Under the pieces are notes generated by a model. The model saw nothing but the letters and a program-made list of their open reading frames with translations. It was not told the DNA's origin and did no database searches. A DNA stretch of 64,000 nt, from positions 1-64,000 of the forward strand of contig CAMACX010000001.1 of NCBI GenBank assembly GCA_945831575.1, written 5' to 3'. A program made the translations under genes and the position numbers. The stretch comes from an uncultured Mediterranea sp. (GTDB lineage: Bacteria; Bacteroidota; Bacteroidia; Bacteroidales; Bacteroidaceae). How positions within the stretch are numbered: the first letter of the stretch is position 1; each line of letters opens with the position of its first letter. This document shows positions 16,814 to 25,329 of this stretch, piece by piece.

Positions 16814-17887
16814 TTACTCAGCTATCAGAATCACTACGCGGTTCCAGTCGTTGTTGGAGAAGGGCTGTTCGGAGTCACCCCAAGCAGCAACCTGCAGGCG
16901 AGACTCATCAATCCCGTAATTCTCCTTCAGTATCTTCACTACCGATGCAGCACGTTCATTAGCCAGACGCTCGTTGATGGCGGCTGTACCAGTAGCCTTG
17001 TCGCTGTAGCCAGAGACGCTAGCCTTAGCTTCGGGGTACTTCTTCAGGTAGGTGGCAATCGCCTCGATACCCGGCATCTGGTCCTTAGCCACAGCCGTCT
17101 TGTTGAGCCCGAAGAGCACGTGAGCCGTCATGCCACGCACGGTCTTCTGAGGAGCTACCTCCTTCACCACCTCAACTACCTTCTCTACATACACCGTGTC
17201 AACACGGGCACGCATGTGATTGACGCACTCATTGATGGCCTGCTCCTCGGCATATTCCACAGAGATGCAGGTAGGACACTTATAGCCGGAACGGAACTTA
17301 TAGGTGAGACCGACAAGCAGGTTCATGTAGGTGTCAAAACTGTGGTCATCACGAAGGTTCCAACGGTCACTCACACCGTTGACCGTAGCCTCAACATTGA
17401 AGTCGAACGCATTGTTGAGTCGCAGGCCCATCTGCAGACCGGTACGGACTACGAGCGAAGAGACACTGTGTTCAAAGGAGCGGTTGAAACCAGCACCGAG
17501 CAGGAAGCTGACATCAATGGGACGTTCAGGGTAGGGTTTAATCCACTGACTGATGTTAAGCAGACCATCAATGGTCGCTGCACCATAGAAGAAACCGCTA
17601 GCCTGACCGGAAGTAGCACTGGCCGAACGACCGCGCCAGCCACTGATGGCAAGACGGGCACCCAGAATGGGTGAGAAATATTTACCGGCAGCAATCTGAC
17701 CGGCAGGAGCAAGTAGCTTACCTACACCAGTAGTACCGGTGGAGTAAGAGAGACCCAATCCACCCGAGATAAACCAAGGGTTCTCAACAGCAGGCTTAGC
17801 CGGCTTAGATTCAGTGACACCCTGTGCATCTGCACACAGCGGCAGGGCGAGCAGCGAGGCTGCAATAAAGAGAGATTTCAGTTTCAT
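16814..17887 (-). CDS. OmpA-family outer membrane protein
   Basis: A 357-residue protein with a signal peptide (1-21, ending CADAQ). An N-terminal beta-barrel region (about 35-205) with alternating aromatic and glycine-rich strands comes next. A hinge follows (about 205-255) with two cysteines in KCPTCIS and the repeated VEKVVEVVKEV. The C-terminal OmpA-like peptidoglycan-binding domain (about 255-357) contains SGYSDKATGTAAINERLANE and ends WNRVVILIAE. It should tie the outer membrane to the cell wall. It is the last gene of the cluster starting at 22359, 16 nt after the DUF4369 lipoprotein gene. Confidence 0.85.
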   Translation of the reverse strand: MKLKSLFIAASLLALPLCADAQGVTESKPAKPAVENPWFISGGLGLSYSTGTTGVGKLLAPAGQIAAGKYFSPILGARLAISGWRGRSASATSGQASGFFYGAATIDGLLNISQWIKPYPERPIDVSFLLGAGFNRSFEHSVSSLVVRTGLQMGLRLNNAFDFNVEATVNGVSDRWNLRDDHSFDTYMNLLVGLTYKFRSGYKCPTCISVEYAEEQAINECVNHMRARVDTVYVEKVVEVVKEVAPQKTVRGMTAHVLFGLNKTAVAKDQMPGIEAIATYLKKYPEAKASVSGYSDKATGTAAINERLANERAASVVKILKENYGIDESRLQVAAWGDSEQPFSNNDWNRVVILIAE

Positions 17888-17903
17888 GGTTGATAATCCT
17901 TTC

Positions 17904-18479
17904 TTATTTCATCACTGTCTTGACCTCCATGCCGTCATCAGGTGTCAAGTTAGCACCATACTCAGCGAGGATGAAGCGACCTATCACATCGTCACTGTGA
18001 AGCAGAATCTGCTTCTTGTAGTAAGTAGAATAGGAAGAGATAACCATCTGGGGATCTGTCTCACCCTCAAGCGACTCACTGACACGCTGCATGCCCACGA
18101 AGAAATGCTGCATCTCCTTATTGAGGGGCGTACCCCATGTGGAGTAAAGCTCATCCAGCACCACAGTTACCTCACCGGCTTCCACGACGATAGGCATATA
18201 GATATCATCACTAGGGTCGTTATCATTGACCAATTGTACCTTAGCCACGTAGGGCATGAGTGTAGAGTCTGTACGAGAGAAGTTAAGCTTACCATCCGTT
18301 AGACGAAGCGAATCGAGCACGGTTCCATCAGCCAGCGTAAGCAGCCCCTGTGAATAGCCCTCAAGAGAGCAACTCAAATGGATAGAGCAGGGTCCTTGAG
18401 GAGAACGAGGTTGACTACACGAAGCCGCCAGCAAGCCGACGAGCACGAAAAGAGGCAATAACAGTAAATTACGTTTCAT
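17904..18479 (-). CDS. DUF4369-type lipoprotein
   Basis: A 191-residue predicted lipoprotein with signal peptide and lipobox LLAASC (Cys21). The beta-rich remainder resembles the DUF4369 domain found at the N-terminus of many Bacteroides thiol-disulfide proteins: GYSQGLLTLADGTVLDSLRL, then IVVEAGEVTVVLDE. No thioredoxin domain follows, so it is the DUF4369 part alone with a helical tail. It lies between the beta-barrel gene and the OmpA-family gene in the same transcription unit. The function is unknown; a periplasmic accessory role for the surface proteins is inferred from position. Confidence 0.7.
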   Translation of the reverse strand: MKRNLLLLPLFVLVGLLAASCSQPRSPQGPCSIHLSCSLEGYSQGLLTLADGTVLDSLRLTDGKLNFSRTDSTLMPYVAKVQLVNDNDPSDDIYMPIVVEAGEVTVVLDELYSTWGTPLNKEMQHFFVGMQRVSESLEGETDPQMVISSYSTYYKKQILLHSDDVIGRFILAEYGANLTPDDGMEVKTVMK

Positions 18480-18593
18480 AATCAGAATCTTATTAGAATA
18501 TAGAAAGCGGTTCGGCTAATGGACTTTAGCAAAACCGCCTTCTCTTATACGTCCGCAGTCCTTTAGGGACGACGGGTTAGCTTTATGAAGTGT

Positions 18594-19526
18594 TTAGAAG
18601 CGGAATCCAAGCTTCACCACGGGCATATCAATCAGTTTAATGTTGTGGTGCGACACATTGTAGTTGTCGAATCCACGCGGAGCAATCTGAATGAGGTCGT
18701 AACGATAGGCCAGAGGACGGCACTCGATACCGAAGGTCAGACCTTGTGCGATACTGTATTCAATACCACCCACGATAGCGCCCTTGAAGCCCAATACCTG
18801 TCCGACACGTCCGGGAGCCAGATAGACCTGCTGATCTACTTTCTCATCTTCCGTTTCAGTGTCTTCATCCCAATACATCTTACCTGTATAGGGTTCCATC
18901 GTCTCTATATGAGCCATTTGGAAACCTATGGTAGCGCCGATATAAGGAAGGATGCGAGGATTGCGCGTCTTAAAGTAACGGTCCACTCCCACGTTGACAA
19001 ACCAGTTGTTCGTGGTCTGAGCGGTGACGTATTTCTGGTCGGGAATAATCATAGAAGGCACGTCATAATCGCCCTCAATGAAGTCCTTCTTCGGCGTAAT
19101 GTCAATAGCCATGCCAGCCGAGAAGTTGATATCCCAACAGTCATTGAAGAAATACTTCGCTTCAACGCCAACGATGTTGAGCAGAGAGTTATCATTAAAC
19201 CCGTTAATGTGCAGATAGTCGTTCAGGTAACCAGAATTCTGACCACCATATGAATCATTGCTGGTACCGCCATTAGGCAAACCAATAGATCCTCCGGTGT
19301 TAGTATATTGGGGAATGAGATAACTTCCTAACTTTTCGTTATAGAAAGCACCGTTACCACCGAGAATCAGCGATACCTGCCACTGACCTTTACGGGGAGC
19401 AAACACTACACCCTCCTTTTTCTTGGCGCACGGCGAGCCATCGCCACAGGGGGCAGGCTGCTGCCCCCAGAGAGTGGGCGCAGCGACCAAAGCCACCAAT
19501 AGGAATGTGCAAAGTTTCTTATGCAT
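18594..19526 (-). CDS. outer membrane beta-barrel protein, BT1926-like
   Basis: A 310-residue protein with a signal peptide (1-21, ending TLWGQ) and a short cysteine-containing N-terminus (CGDGSPCAKKKEG). A barrel of about eight to ten strands follows. Recognisable segments are APRKGQWQVSLILGGNGAFY, PQYTNTGGSIGLPNGGTSND, YFKTRNPRILPYIGATIGFQ and the C-terminal MPVVKLGFRF, which ends in phenylalanine as barrels usually do. It resembles the family RefSeq calls BT1926 (recalled, not checked). It lies 58 nt downstream of the coiled-coil lipoprotein gene and probably anchors or exports its partner at the outer membrane. Confidence 0.75.
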   Translation of the reverse strand: MHKKLCTFLLVALVAAPTLWGQQPAPCGDGSPCAKKKEGVVFAPRKGQWQVSLILGGNGAFYNEKLGSYLIPQYTNTGGSIGLPNGGTSNDSYGGQNSGYLNDYLHINGFNDNSLLNIVGVEAKYFFNDCWDINFSAGMAIDITPKKDFIEGDYDVPSMIIPDQKYVTAQTTNNWFVNVGVDRYFKTRNPRILPYIGATIGFQMAHIETMEPYTGKMYWDEDTETEDEKVDQQVYLAPGRVGQVLGFKGAIVGGIEYSIAQGLTFGIECRPLAYRYDLIQIAPRGFDNYNVSHHNIKLIDMPVVKLGFRF

Positions 19527-19584
19527 TGTTTGTTCTTTTAAATTAATTGTATATCCCTATTTGCGTAGGGCAATAGTTTGCAGC

Positions 19585-22359
19585 TTATTCAGCGTCAACA
19601 GTCATAGACTCAATAGCCTTCTGCAGACGCTCTTGAGCAATGTCAAGGTTCTCCTTGGCAATGGCAGCAGCAGCCTCAGCATCCTCTAAATCTTCCTGAG
19701 CAGCCTTTACAGCATCGATAGCGCCCTGATTCCAATCTTCAAGATTCTTCTGGGCATCTGCCAGAGCCCACTCGTTGCGTTCAATTTTAGCCTTGGCTCC
19801 AGTTTCACGATTGTCAATTTTGTCTTTCAATGTTGCAATAAGCTCTTCTACGTTATCATCAACTTCCACATAGACTTCAAGAATACTATTAAGAAGGCTC
19901 TTTTTGTATTCTGCTTCGTGAGATGCCTTTTGAACTTCTGCAAGGAGCTCCTCATTCTCAGCCTCCTTATTGTCATAAGCTTCCTGAGCAGCTTCTACAG
20001 CAGCAAATGCTGCATCATAGTTAGCCTGAATGCTATCAAGCTCAGCCTGAAGATCTTCAAGAATCTTATCAAGTTCAGCACCGCCAGCCAAGATGGCTTC
20101 AGCACGTGCAATCAGTGCTTGATAATAAAGCATCTTACCGAATGCACCATAACGAGAGCCTAAATATGTACGATGTGAAATCATCTCCCAACGGCCTGTC
20201 TCTTCGTTAAATATTTCTTCCCACCATGTTTCTGAATAAATATCTTCATCATAGTAGTTAATATATTCCCAAGGTTCATGTTCCTCAGCAAGTTCAGCAT
20301 CAATTTCTTCCTTAGTACGTTCTACTAAGCGTTCGGAATCCAAGCCATAAAGTTCATTTGAGAGTCGCTTCAACTCATTTTCTATTTCATACTTGTAGAT
20401 GTATGCCAACTCGTCATTAACCTCAACAGTAAGAGGAATCTGATTCAAATCCTGGTCAAAATTGTAGAAAGCCTTAGTTAAAGGTAAGCAATAGACATCA
20501 TCAGATACACCGAAAGCATCATTTGCTAAATAATGGAAGAGATCCTGAGCCTTTGCATAGTTTTCTGCCATAATCTGGTAAGCATCAAAATATGCTTGAT
20601 CCAAATTATCAGTATAACCCAACTTCTTCAACTGATCCGTGAAAGCAACTTGGGCTTCAGCAATTTCACGTTCATGAGTAGCCTCAGTCAAAGCATTCTT
20701 CTTCGCAAATAATTCATCTGCTTGAGTCTCGCCAGCCTTTACGGTCTCACTTGCCTCATTGGTCCAATCGTTATACCAATGGTCATAGTATGTCTCAGCT
20801 TCAGCTTTAGCTGCGTCATAAGCCGTTTTCAGGTCGTTTACAGCATCTTTTTCAGCTTGCGTAGGTTCTGACTTGAGTGCCAATTCAGCCTTTGCTTCTT
20901 CCCATTTGGCTTTTGCCAATTGAGCTTTCCAACTCAAATTATCATAAGTCTTATTAAAGGTATCATTAGCAGCATTACGTTCTTGAGCATTGGCAAGCAT
21001 GCCCTCAGCATATTTCTTATTGGCAGCTTGTTCTTTTGCCTCAAACTCAGCATAAATATCTGCGTATTCCTCAGCAGCAGCATCAAATGCAGCCTTTGCC
21101 TCGTTGTAAGCCTTTACGTTATCATTATAAGTATTTACAAGCTCAACAAATTCTTCATAGCGGTCAACAGCCTTAATGGTAGCATACTTGGTGCCTGTGC
21201 GGTAAGCATCAACCACTTTCTGCCACTTTTCTTTCAACTCGGCTACTTTCTCCTCTTGATCGGCTAACTGTCCTTTGTACAAGCCAATGTTTTCAGCAGT
21301 CCATGCAGCACCATTAGGAGTCAACTTGGCGCTTTCAACAGCCTCAATAAGACGCTCAAAACGATTTACTACATTTTCGTAAGCTTGGGGAAATTCTTCA
21401 TTCTCAGCATCGGCAATAGTATAGGTGATATCTTCTTCGACAATTGACAGTTCTCCCTGATAGTCACTTACAAGGTAATAGGGGAATTCATATTTGAATT
21501 CATTGATTGTAATTTCCGCATTTTTGGCTTCTGTCAAAGAATCCTCCAGTGCTTTCAGTGCAGGAGCTAATTCAGCTTTCTTCTCAGCAACAGCCAACTT
21601 CGTCTTATCGATAATAGCCTCTTGAGCCGTTATTTCCTTCTGTAATTCTTCTATACGTTCCTTAACGCCTTCGATGTCACGAGTTTGAGCCAGCTCAAGT
21701 TCAGCCTCCAGCGCCTCCAGTTCAGCCTGAGCATCTTCCAAATCCATCTGGGCATATCTTACGGATCTTTGCAATTCACGAGTCAAATAATCCTTGTCAG
21801 CCTCATTATCGTTCATTGTTTCTGTTGCCTTCAAGAGTGTACGTTGTGCCAAACGCACATTTTCCATTTTCTCATCATACACCTTCTTAGCCTCATCAAC
21901 ACTTGTTATATAAGTCTGAAGAGCAATCCGTTGCTGAGTATTAAGAGCAACCTTTAGTTGCGCCAATTGAACCAGAGCTTGCTGATATTGTACTTCCCAC
22001 ATTTTTGTTTGTTGCTCCCATTCCTGCTGGGCATGTTCAGCATTAAGCTTTTGTTCAGCAATGTAGGCTTCAAGCTCTGCACGCTTTTTCTCATTCTCAG
22101 TTTTTTTCAGTTCAGCATCTGCCTTAGCGATTTCAGCTTGCGCTAATTGGTAAGCAGCCTGAGCCTCCAACATAGCAGCCTCAGCCTTCAGACGAGCAGC
22201 CTCTGCTTCCTGAACCACCTTCTTGGCAGCAATCAATTCGGCTTTTGCTTTTCTCAATACGTTGATGCCTTCGGGTTCGTCGTTGTCCACGCAACTTTGG
22301 AGCATCGGGGTTGCACCAGCCAATAGACCAGCGACAACCAGATAAGTCCACTTCTTCAT
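19585..22359 (-). CDS. large coiled-coil surface lipoprotein, candidate surface-layer protein (BT1927-like)
   Basis: A 924-residue lipoprotein: signal peptide with lipobox MLQSC (Cys23) followed by acidic VDNDEPEG, which fits surface export in Bacteroidetes. Most of the protein is alpha-helical coiled coil rich in Ala, Glu, Lys and Gln, in four blocks (about 33-275, 350-560, 760-850 and 870-920) separated by less repetitive segments. No enzymatic motif was seen. The DNA is clearly more AT-rich than the core genes. Size, coiled-coil composition and the following BT1926-like barrel gene recall the phase-variable surface layer of B. thetaiotaomicron; that link is an inference. It is the first gene of a four-gene unit with a repeat-filled leader. 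Confidence 0.75.
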   Translation of the reverse strand: MKKWTYLVVAGLLAGATPMLQSCVDNDEPEGINVLRKAKAELIAAKKVVQEAEAARLKAEAAMLEAQAAYQLAQAEIAKADAELKKTENEKKRAELEAYIAEQKLNAEHAQQEWEQQTKMWEVQYQQALVQLAQLKVALNTQQRIALQTYITSVDEAKKVYDEKMENVRLAQRTLLKATETMNDNEADKDYLTRELQRSVRYAQMDLEDAQAELEALEAELELAQTRDIEGVKERIEELQKEITAQEAIIDKTKLAVAEKKAELAPALKALEDSLTEAKNAEITINEFKYEFPYYLVSDYQGELSIVEEDITYTIADAENEEFPQAYENVVNRFERLIEAVESAKLTPNGAAWTAENIGLYKGQLADQEEKVAELKEKWQKVVDAYRTGTKYATIKAVDRYEEFVELVNTYNDNVKAYNEAKAAFDAAAEEYADIYAEFEAKEQAANKKYAEGMLANAQERNAANDTFNKTYDNLSWKAQLAKAKWEEAKAELALKSEPTQAEKDAVNDLKTAYDAAKAEAETYYDHWYNDWTNEASETVKAGETQADELFAKKNALTEATHEREIAEAQVAFTDQLKKLGYTDNLDQAYFDAYQIMAENYAKAQDLFHYLANDAFGVSDDVYCLPLTKAFYNFDQDLNQIPLTVEVNDELAYIYKYEIENELKRLSNELYGLDSERLVERTKEEIDAELAEEHEPWEYINYYDEDIYSETWWEEIFNEETGRWEMISHRTYLGSRYGAFGKMLYYQALIARAEAILAGGAELDKILEDLQAELDSIQANYDAAFAAVEAAQEAYDNKEAENEELLAEVQKASHEAEYKKSLLNSILEVYVEVDDNVEELIATLKDKIDNRETGAKAKIERNEWALADAQKNLEDWNQGAIDAVKAAQEDLEDAEAAAAIAKENLDIAQERLQKAIESMTVDAE

Positions 22360-22400
22360 ACTGTTTTTGTTTTAGTTAATAAAGTGATAATTTAAAATAT

Positions 22401-22528
22401 GTATTAGTTAATATATTATCGTATTAGCAAAATATATCGTTGTATTAGCAAGATATAAAAATGTATTAGTAAAATATGTATTCCTTTTTTCTTCTATTAA
22501 TTAAATGTATTAGTAAAATATGTATTTT
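22401..22528. repeat. iterated 20-22-bp AT-rich repeat in leader of surface operon
   Basis: GTATTAG followed by (T/C)(A/T)AAATAT begins at 22401, 22421, 22442, 22463 and 22507, giving steps of 20, 21, 21 and 44 bp. It lies between the probable -7 box at 22566-22573 and the coiled-coil lipoprotein start. Two copies end GTAAAATATGTA, which also occurs at 22921-22932 at the HTH gene promoter. Confidence 0.8.
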
Positions 22529-22531
22529 GTT

Positions 22532-22573
22532 CATAGCGCAAACGTTGGGTTTCGCTATGCAACTGCAAAGATA
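22532..22573 (-). promoter_or_regulatory. probable promoter and start-site hairpin of the surface operon
   Basis: TATCTTTG on the - strand at 22566-22573 is a perfect -7 box; a TTTG sits at 22590-22593 with a short 16-nt spacer. The predicted RNA start falls in an inverted repeat CATAGCG/CGCTATG (22532-22558). The leader would be about 200 nt. Confidence 0.45.
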
Positions 22574-22652
22574 TGCGAAAGTATAGAAACAAAAGAGAAT
22601 GTCGTATTGCGGGATGTTCACGCTACTGTTGCGAATTTTACAACATCGGGTT

Positions 22653-22898
22653 TCAATTTTCCATTTCTACACTGTCTTGTAGCTCTTTAAGCCGGTCACG
22701 GTAGTGCTGGGCATATTCACTGAAGAAGTCGTGCTGCAACACGAGGCAGATGCGCAGTAGCAGGCCTGTGTCGATACTTTCCTTCTCGAACAGGCGGTAG
22801 ATGTTGGAACGGTCACAGGCCAGTTTGCGGGCAAACCACGTGATGCCTCTCTCCTGGCGATGTAGTTCCTCTTTGATAAGTAGGCCGATAGGTTTCAT
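22653..22898 (-). CDS. small HTH (XRE-like) DNA-binding regulator
   Basis: An 81-residue protein built around one helix-turn-helix: EELHRQERGITWFARKLACD then RSNIYRLFEKESIDTGLLLR (about residues 10-50). The tail is short and charged. This type is frequent in Bacteroides. It stands alone, 293 nt upstream of the coiled-coil lipoprotein gene and on the same strand. The shared GTAAAATATGTA motif at its own promoter and in the lipoprotein leader suggests it controls both; that is an inference. No membrane or sensor domain is present. Confidence 0.75.
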   Translation of the reverse strand: MKPIGLLIKEELHRQERGITWFARKLACDRSNIYRLFEKESIDTGLLLRICLVLQHDFFSEYAQHYRDRLKELQDSVEMEN

Positions 22899-22920
22899 GG
22901 CGCGGATTTATAATTTCTAG

Positions 22921-22943
22921 GTAAAATATGTACGGCAAAGGTA
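22921..22943 (-). promoter_or_regulatory. promoter and putative operator of the HTH gene
   Basis: TACCTTTG on the - strand (22936-22943) is the -7 box. GTAAAATATGTA (+ strand, 22921-22932) covers the expected start site, a natural place for an autoregulator to bind. Confidence 0.5.
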
Positions 22944-23015
22944 AGGCAAAAATATGTAAATGCAAGCACTTTAACAAAAAATGTTTCAAATAAGGCATCA
23001 TTGACCTCCGTCAAC

Positions 23016-23270
23016 CTAGAGAGAAGCACTCACGCCATACTGATATATGCTGTCGCTAGCCAGGTCAATCTCATCATTCCAATACACACAGGTTCTGCTG
23101 GAATCGAGCCGGGCCTGCTGAAACAGACCATAGACTTCCGACAGAGGTCGGAAGGAGGGCAAGGTCTGAATGTCATCCTTGACATCATACACCACTTTTG
23201 AGCCGTCATCAAACTCAACGCCCAAAAGGTAATCATTCATCACTCGTAAAGTCTTTATTCTCGGTATCAT
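23016..23270 (-). CDS. DUF2442 domain protein
   Basis: An 84-residue protein with the DUF2442 pattern: LRVMNDYLLGVEFDDGSKVV, YDVK near residue 28, and the closing VYWNDEIDLASDSIYQYGV. Its ATG overlaps the stop of the DUF4160 gene by 4 nt. Such DUF4160-DUF2442 pairs are common accessory modules and have been suggested to be toxin-antitoxin-like, without firm proof. Here DUF2442 is the second gene. It may bind the partner or DNA, but nothing in the sequence shows which. Confidence 0.8.
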   Translation of the reverse strand: MIPRIKTLRVMNDYLLGVEFDDGSKVVYDVKDDIQTLPSFRPLSEVYGLFQQARLDSSRTCVYWNDEIDLASDSIYQYGVSASL

Positions 23271-23518
23271 AACGGCGGTAATTTAGTGATTACTTGTTTG
23301 TCCCACATCTCTTGCAACTCATCCTTGTGCTGACGAAGCCATTCTGAAACTAATTTCTGAGCAATTTTCGGAAGGTCTCCTTCAAACATCTCTCCTGTAT
23401 GTATGTTAAACAAACCGATATATTCGTTGTAAATAGCATGAATATGGGAAGGCTCATGCTCTTTAGGCTTGAAAAACATCTTGATAACTATTCCGTAGAA
23501 TCTAACTATTTCTGGCAT
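23267..23518 (-). CDS. DUF4160 domain protein
   Basis: An 83-residue protein with the DUF4160 core: VRFYGIVIKMFFKPKEHEPS followed by HIHAIYNEY. The KEHEPSHIHA segment holds three conserved-looking histidines that might be catalytic or metal-binding. The C-terminal half is helical with many charged residues (LVSEWLRQHKDELQEMWDKQ). It is the first gene of the two-gene unit with DUF2442. Function is not established. Confidence 0.8.
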   Translation of the reverse strand: MPEIVRFYGIVIKMFFKPKEHEPSHIHAIYNEYIGLFNIHTGEMFEGDLPKIAQKLVSEWLRQHKDELQEMWDKQVITKLPPL

Positions 23519-23564
23519 ATGTTCTAATTATAATATTGGTTAAAAGTATTCATTAATATCCTTG

Positions 23565-25163
23565 TTACTGCACCCTCCACTGGGCGATGGTACGGGTCTC
23601 GGAGGAGAAGTTCATGCCGATGCGGATGATGCGGCGCGGGTCGGTGGCGTAGGGCTTGGCGTAGCCTTTCTGCTCAATCTGCTGCAGGGCCTCGTCGGCA
23701 GAGCCGTCCATCTTCAACTCAAAGATATAGACGTACTCCTTCAGCTCCAGCGTGCAATCCACGCGGCCGTAGCTCTGGCGGTCCTCCACCTTGATGCCCA
23801 GGCAATAGACACCGAGCAGGCGCAGGATGAGGTAGAAGGTGTATTGGAAATGCTTCTCCGTGGCCTTGATGTCCTTCAACGCCTCGTGGCTGTCGTAGGG
23901 GATGCTGGAGAGGAAAGCCGTGAGCGACTCGCAGAAGGGCTCTACCTCGCCCACATCGAGCAGCTCGATGGCATCGGCTATCCAGGAGGTGACCCGCACG
24001 TCACGGGACCGCAGATAGCCTGAGGCCAGGATGCTCAGGAAGCCCTTGCGCACCTCGTTGTTGGGGAAGTCGAGCAGGAAGCGTTCGGTACGCATGTTGT
24101 AGTCCTTGATGGTGAGGTAGCCGCTCTGGTAAATCATGGGCAGCGGACGCTCCACGTCGGCCTTGTAGTCGATGAACTCCGAGACATCATAGTACTTGCC
24201 CGTGAGGTCGTTGATTTGCTCGTTGCTGTGATTAAGCAAGCGGATGAGGTAGGTGGGGGTTCCTGAGGCAAACCAGTAATCGCGGAGCATCTTCATGTCG
24301 AAAGCATTGAGCAGGCTGAAGGGGTTAAAGATGCCCGTCATGGCGGGGCTGAAGTGATAACCGTCGTACTGGAGCCTCAGCATCCGCTTCATCTCCTCGA
24401 CCTCCACATTCAGTTCATCGGCCAGCTCACGGATAGGCTCTGCGAAGACCGTCTCCAGTTCCTCCTTCGTGATGCCACAGAGGGCCTCATAGCGCTTGTC
24501 CATGCTGATGTCATCCGGCTGGTTGAAGCCGCTGAACACGCTCACCTGCGAGAACTTGGTCACACCCGTCAGCATCACGAAGCGAAGGTCGGCATCGGCA
24601 TCCTTGAAGACGCCATAGAAGCCTCTCAGCACATCGCGGTTATACTCCTCCAGCTTGATGCGGTTACCCTCGCAGTCGGTGACATAGCGTTCCATATCCA
24701 GGACATCGAGCAACGGCTTGTCGTACTCATCTATCAGCACCACGGCCCTGCGACCTGTGGCCTGGTGGGCAGCACGCAAGACCGCGCAAAAGCGCTGACC
24801 CAGGGTGAGTGCTTCCGATGTGCCATACTGTTTCTCCCCCGCAGCGACAAAGCCTTCCAGCATCTTGTCAAGCACGTAAGGCTGGGTGAAATTCTCACTG
24901 CCGAACGAGAGGTGGAAGACGGGATAGGCCGCCCACTCCTTCTCAAGCCCTTCGATGGCCAGCCCCTTGAACAGCTCCTTGTGTCCCTGGAAGTAGTGCT
25001 TCAGCGTGGAGATAAGCAGGCTCTTCCCGAACCGTCGCGGGCGGCTGAGGAAGTAAATCTTTCCACTGTTGGCAAGTTCATATACCAAGGCCGTCTTATC
25101 CACATAGACGTAGCCATCCTCACGAATCTGATCAAAGCTCTGTATGCCGATAGGGTACTTCAT
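23565..25163 (-). CDS. AAA-ATPase-like protein with PD-(D/E)XK-type C-terminal domain
   Basis: A 532-residue member of the AAA-ATPase_like/PDDEXK_9 group, which is abundant in gut Bacteroidales. The N-terminus MKYPIGIQSFDQIREDGYVY is typical. Walker A is in LSRPRRFGKSLLIS (about 38-51) and Walker B in RRAVVLIDEYDKPLLD (about 138-153). The C-terminal 100 residues form a nuclease-like fold with RVDCTLELKEYVYIFELK, whose Asp, Glu and Lys match the PD-(D/E)XK pattern. The physiological role of the family is unknown; defence or mobile-element functions are speculative. It is monocistronic, with its own -7 box at 25192-25199. Confidence 0.85.
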   Translation of the reverse strand: MKYPIGIQSFDQIREDGYVYVDKTALVYELANSGKIYFLSRPRRFGKSLLISTLKHYFQGHKELFKGLAIEGLEKEWAAYPVFHLSFGSENFTQPYVLDKMLEGFVAAGEKQYGTSEALTLGQRFCAVLRAAHQATGRRAVVLIDEYDKPLLDVLDMERYVTDCEGNRIKLEEYNRDVLRGFYGVFKDADADLRFVMLTGVTKFSQVSVFSGFNQPDDISMDKRYEALCGITKEELETVFAEPIRELADELNVEVEEMKRMLRLQYDGYHFSPAMTGIFNPFSLLNAFDMKMLRDYWFASGTPTYLIRLLNHSNEQINDLTGKYYDVSEFIDYKADVERPLPMIYQSGYLTIKDYNMRTERFLLDFPNNEVRKGFLSILASGYLRSRDVRVTSWIADAIELLDVGEVEPFCESLTAFLSSIPYDSHEALKDIKATEKHFQYTFYLILRLLGVYCLGIKVEDRQSYGRVDCTLELKEYVYIFELKMDGSADEALQQIEQKGYAKPYATDPRRIIRIGMNFSSETRTIAQWRVQ

Positions 25164-25191
25164 AACGCAGCTATTTTAATTATTCTGAGCA

Positions 25192-25281
25192 CAAAGGTAG
25201 ATAAAATCCACGAGATAATACAACTTCGCAATAAAAAACAGAGTAAAGTACAACTGAAATGAAAAAATAGTACTACATTTG
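25192..25281. promoter_or_regulatory. divergent promoters, ATPase and argF'
   Basis: The - strand -7 box TACCTTTG (25192-25199) has TTG 21 nt upstream and serves the ATPase-like gene. The + strand box TACATTTG (25274-25281) serves the carbamoyltransferase gene 49 nt downstream. Confidence 0.55.
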
Positions 25282-25329
25282 CACTGTGATGCTAGATTAA
25301 TCCATTAATTATAATAATAAGGTACTAAG

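Noticed and set aside
22360..22652. Invertible promoter as at the B. thetaiotaomicron surface-layer locus
   Set aside because: Only a 7-bp inverted repeat with a 14-nt loop was found, too short to be an inversion pair, and no site-specific recombinase is encoded in the window.
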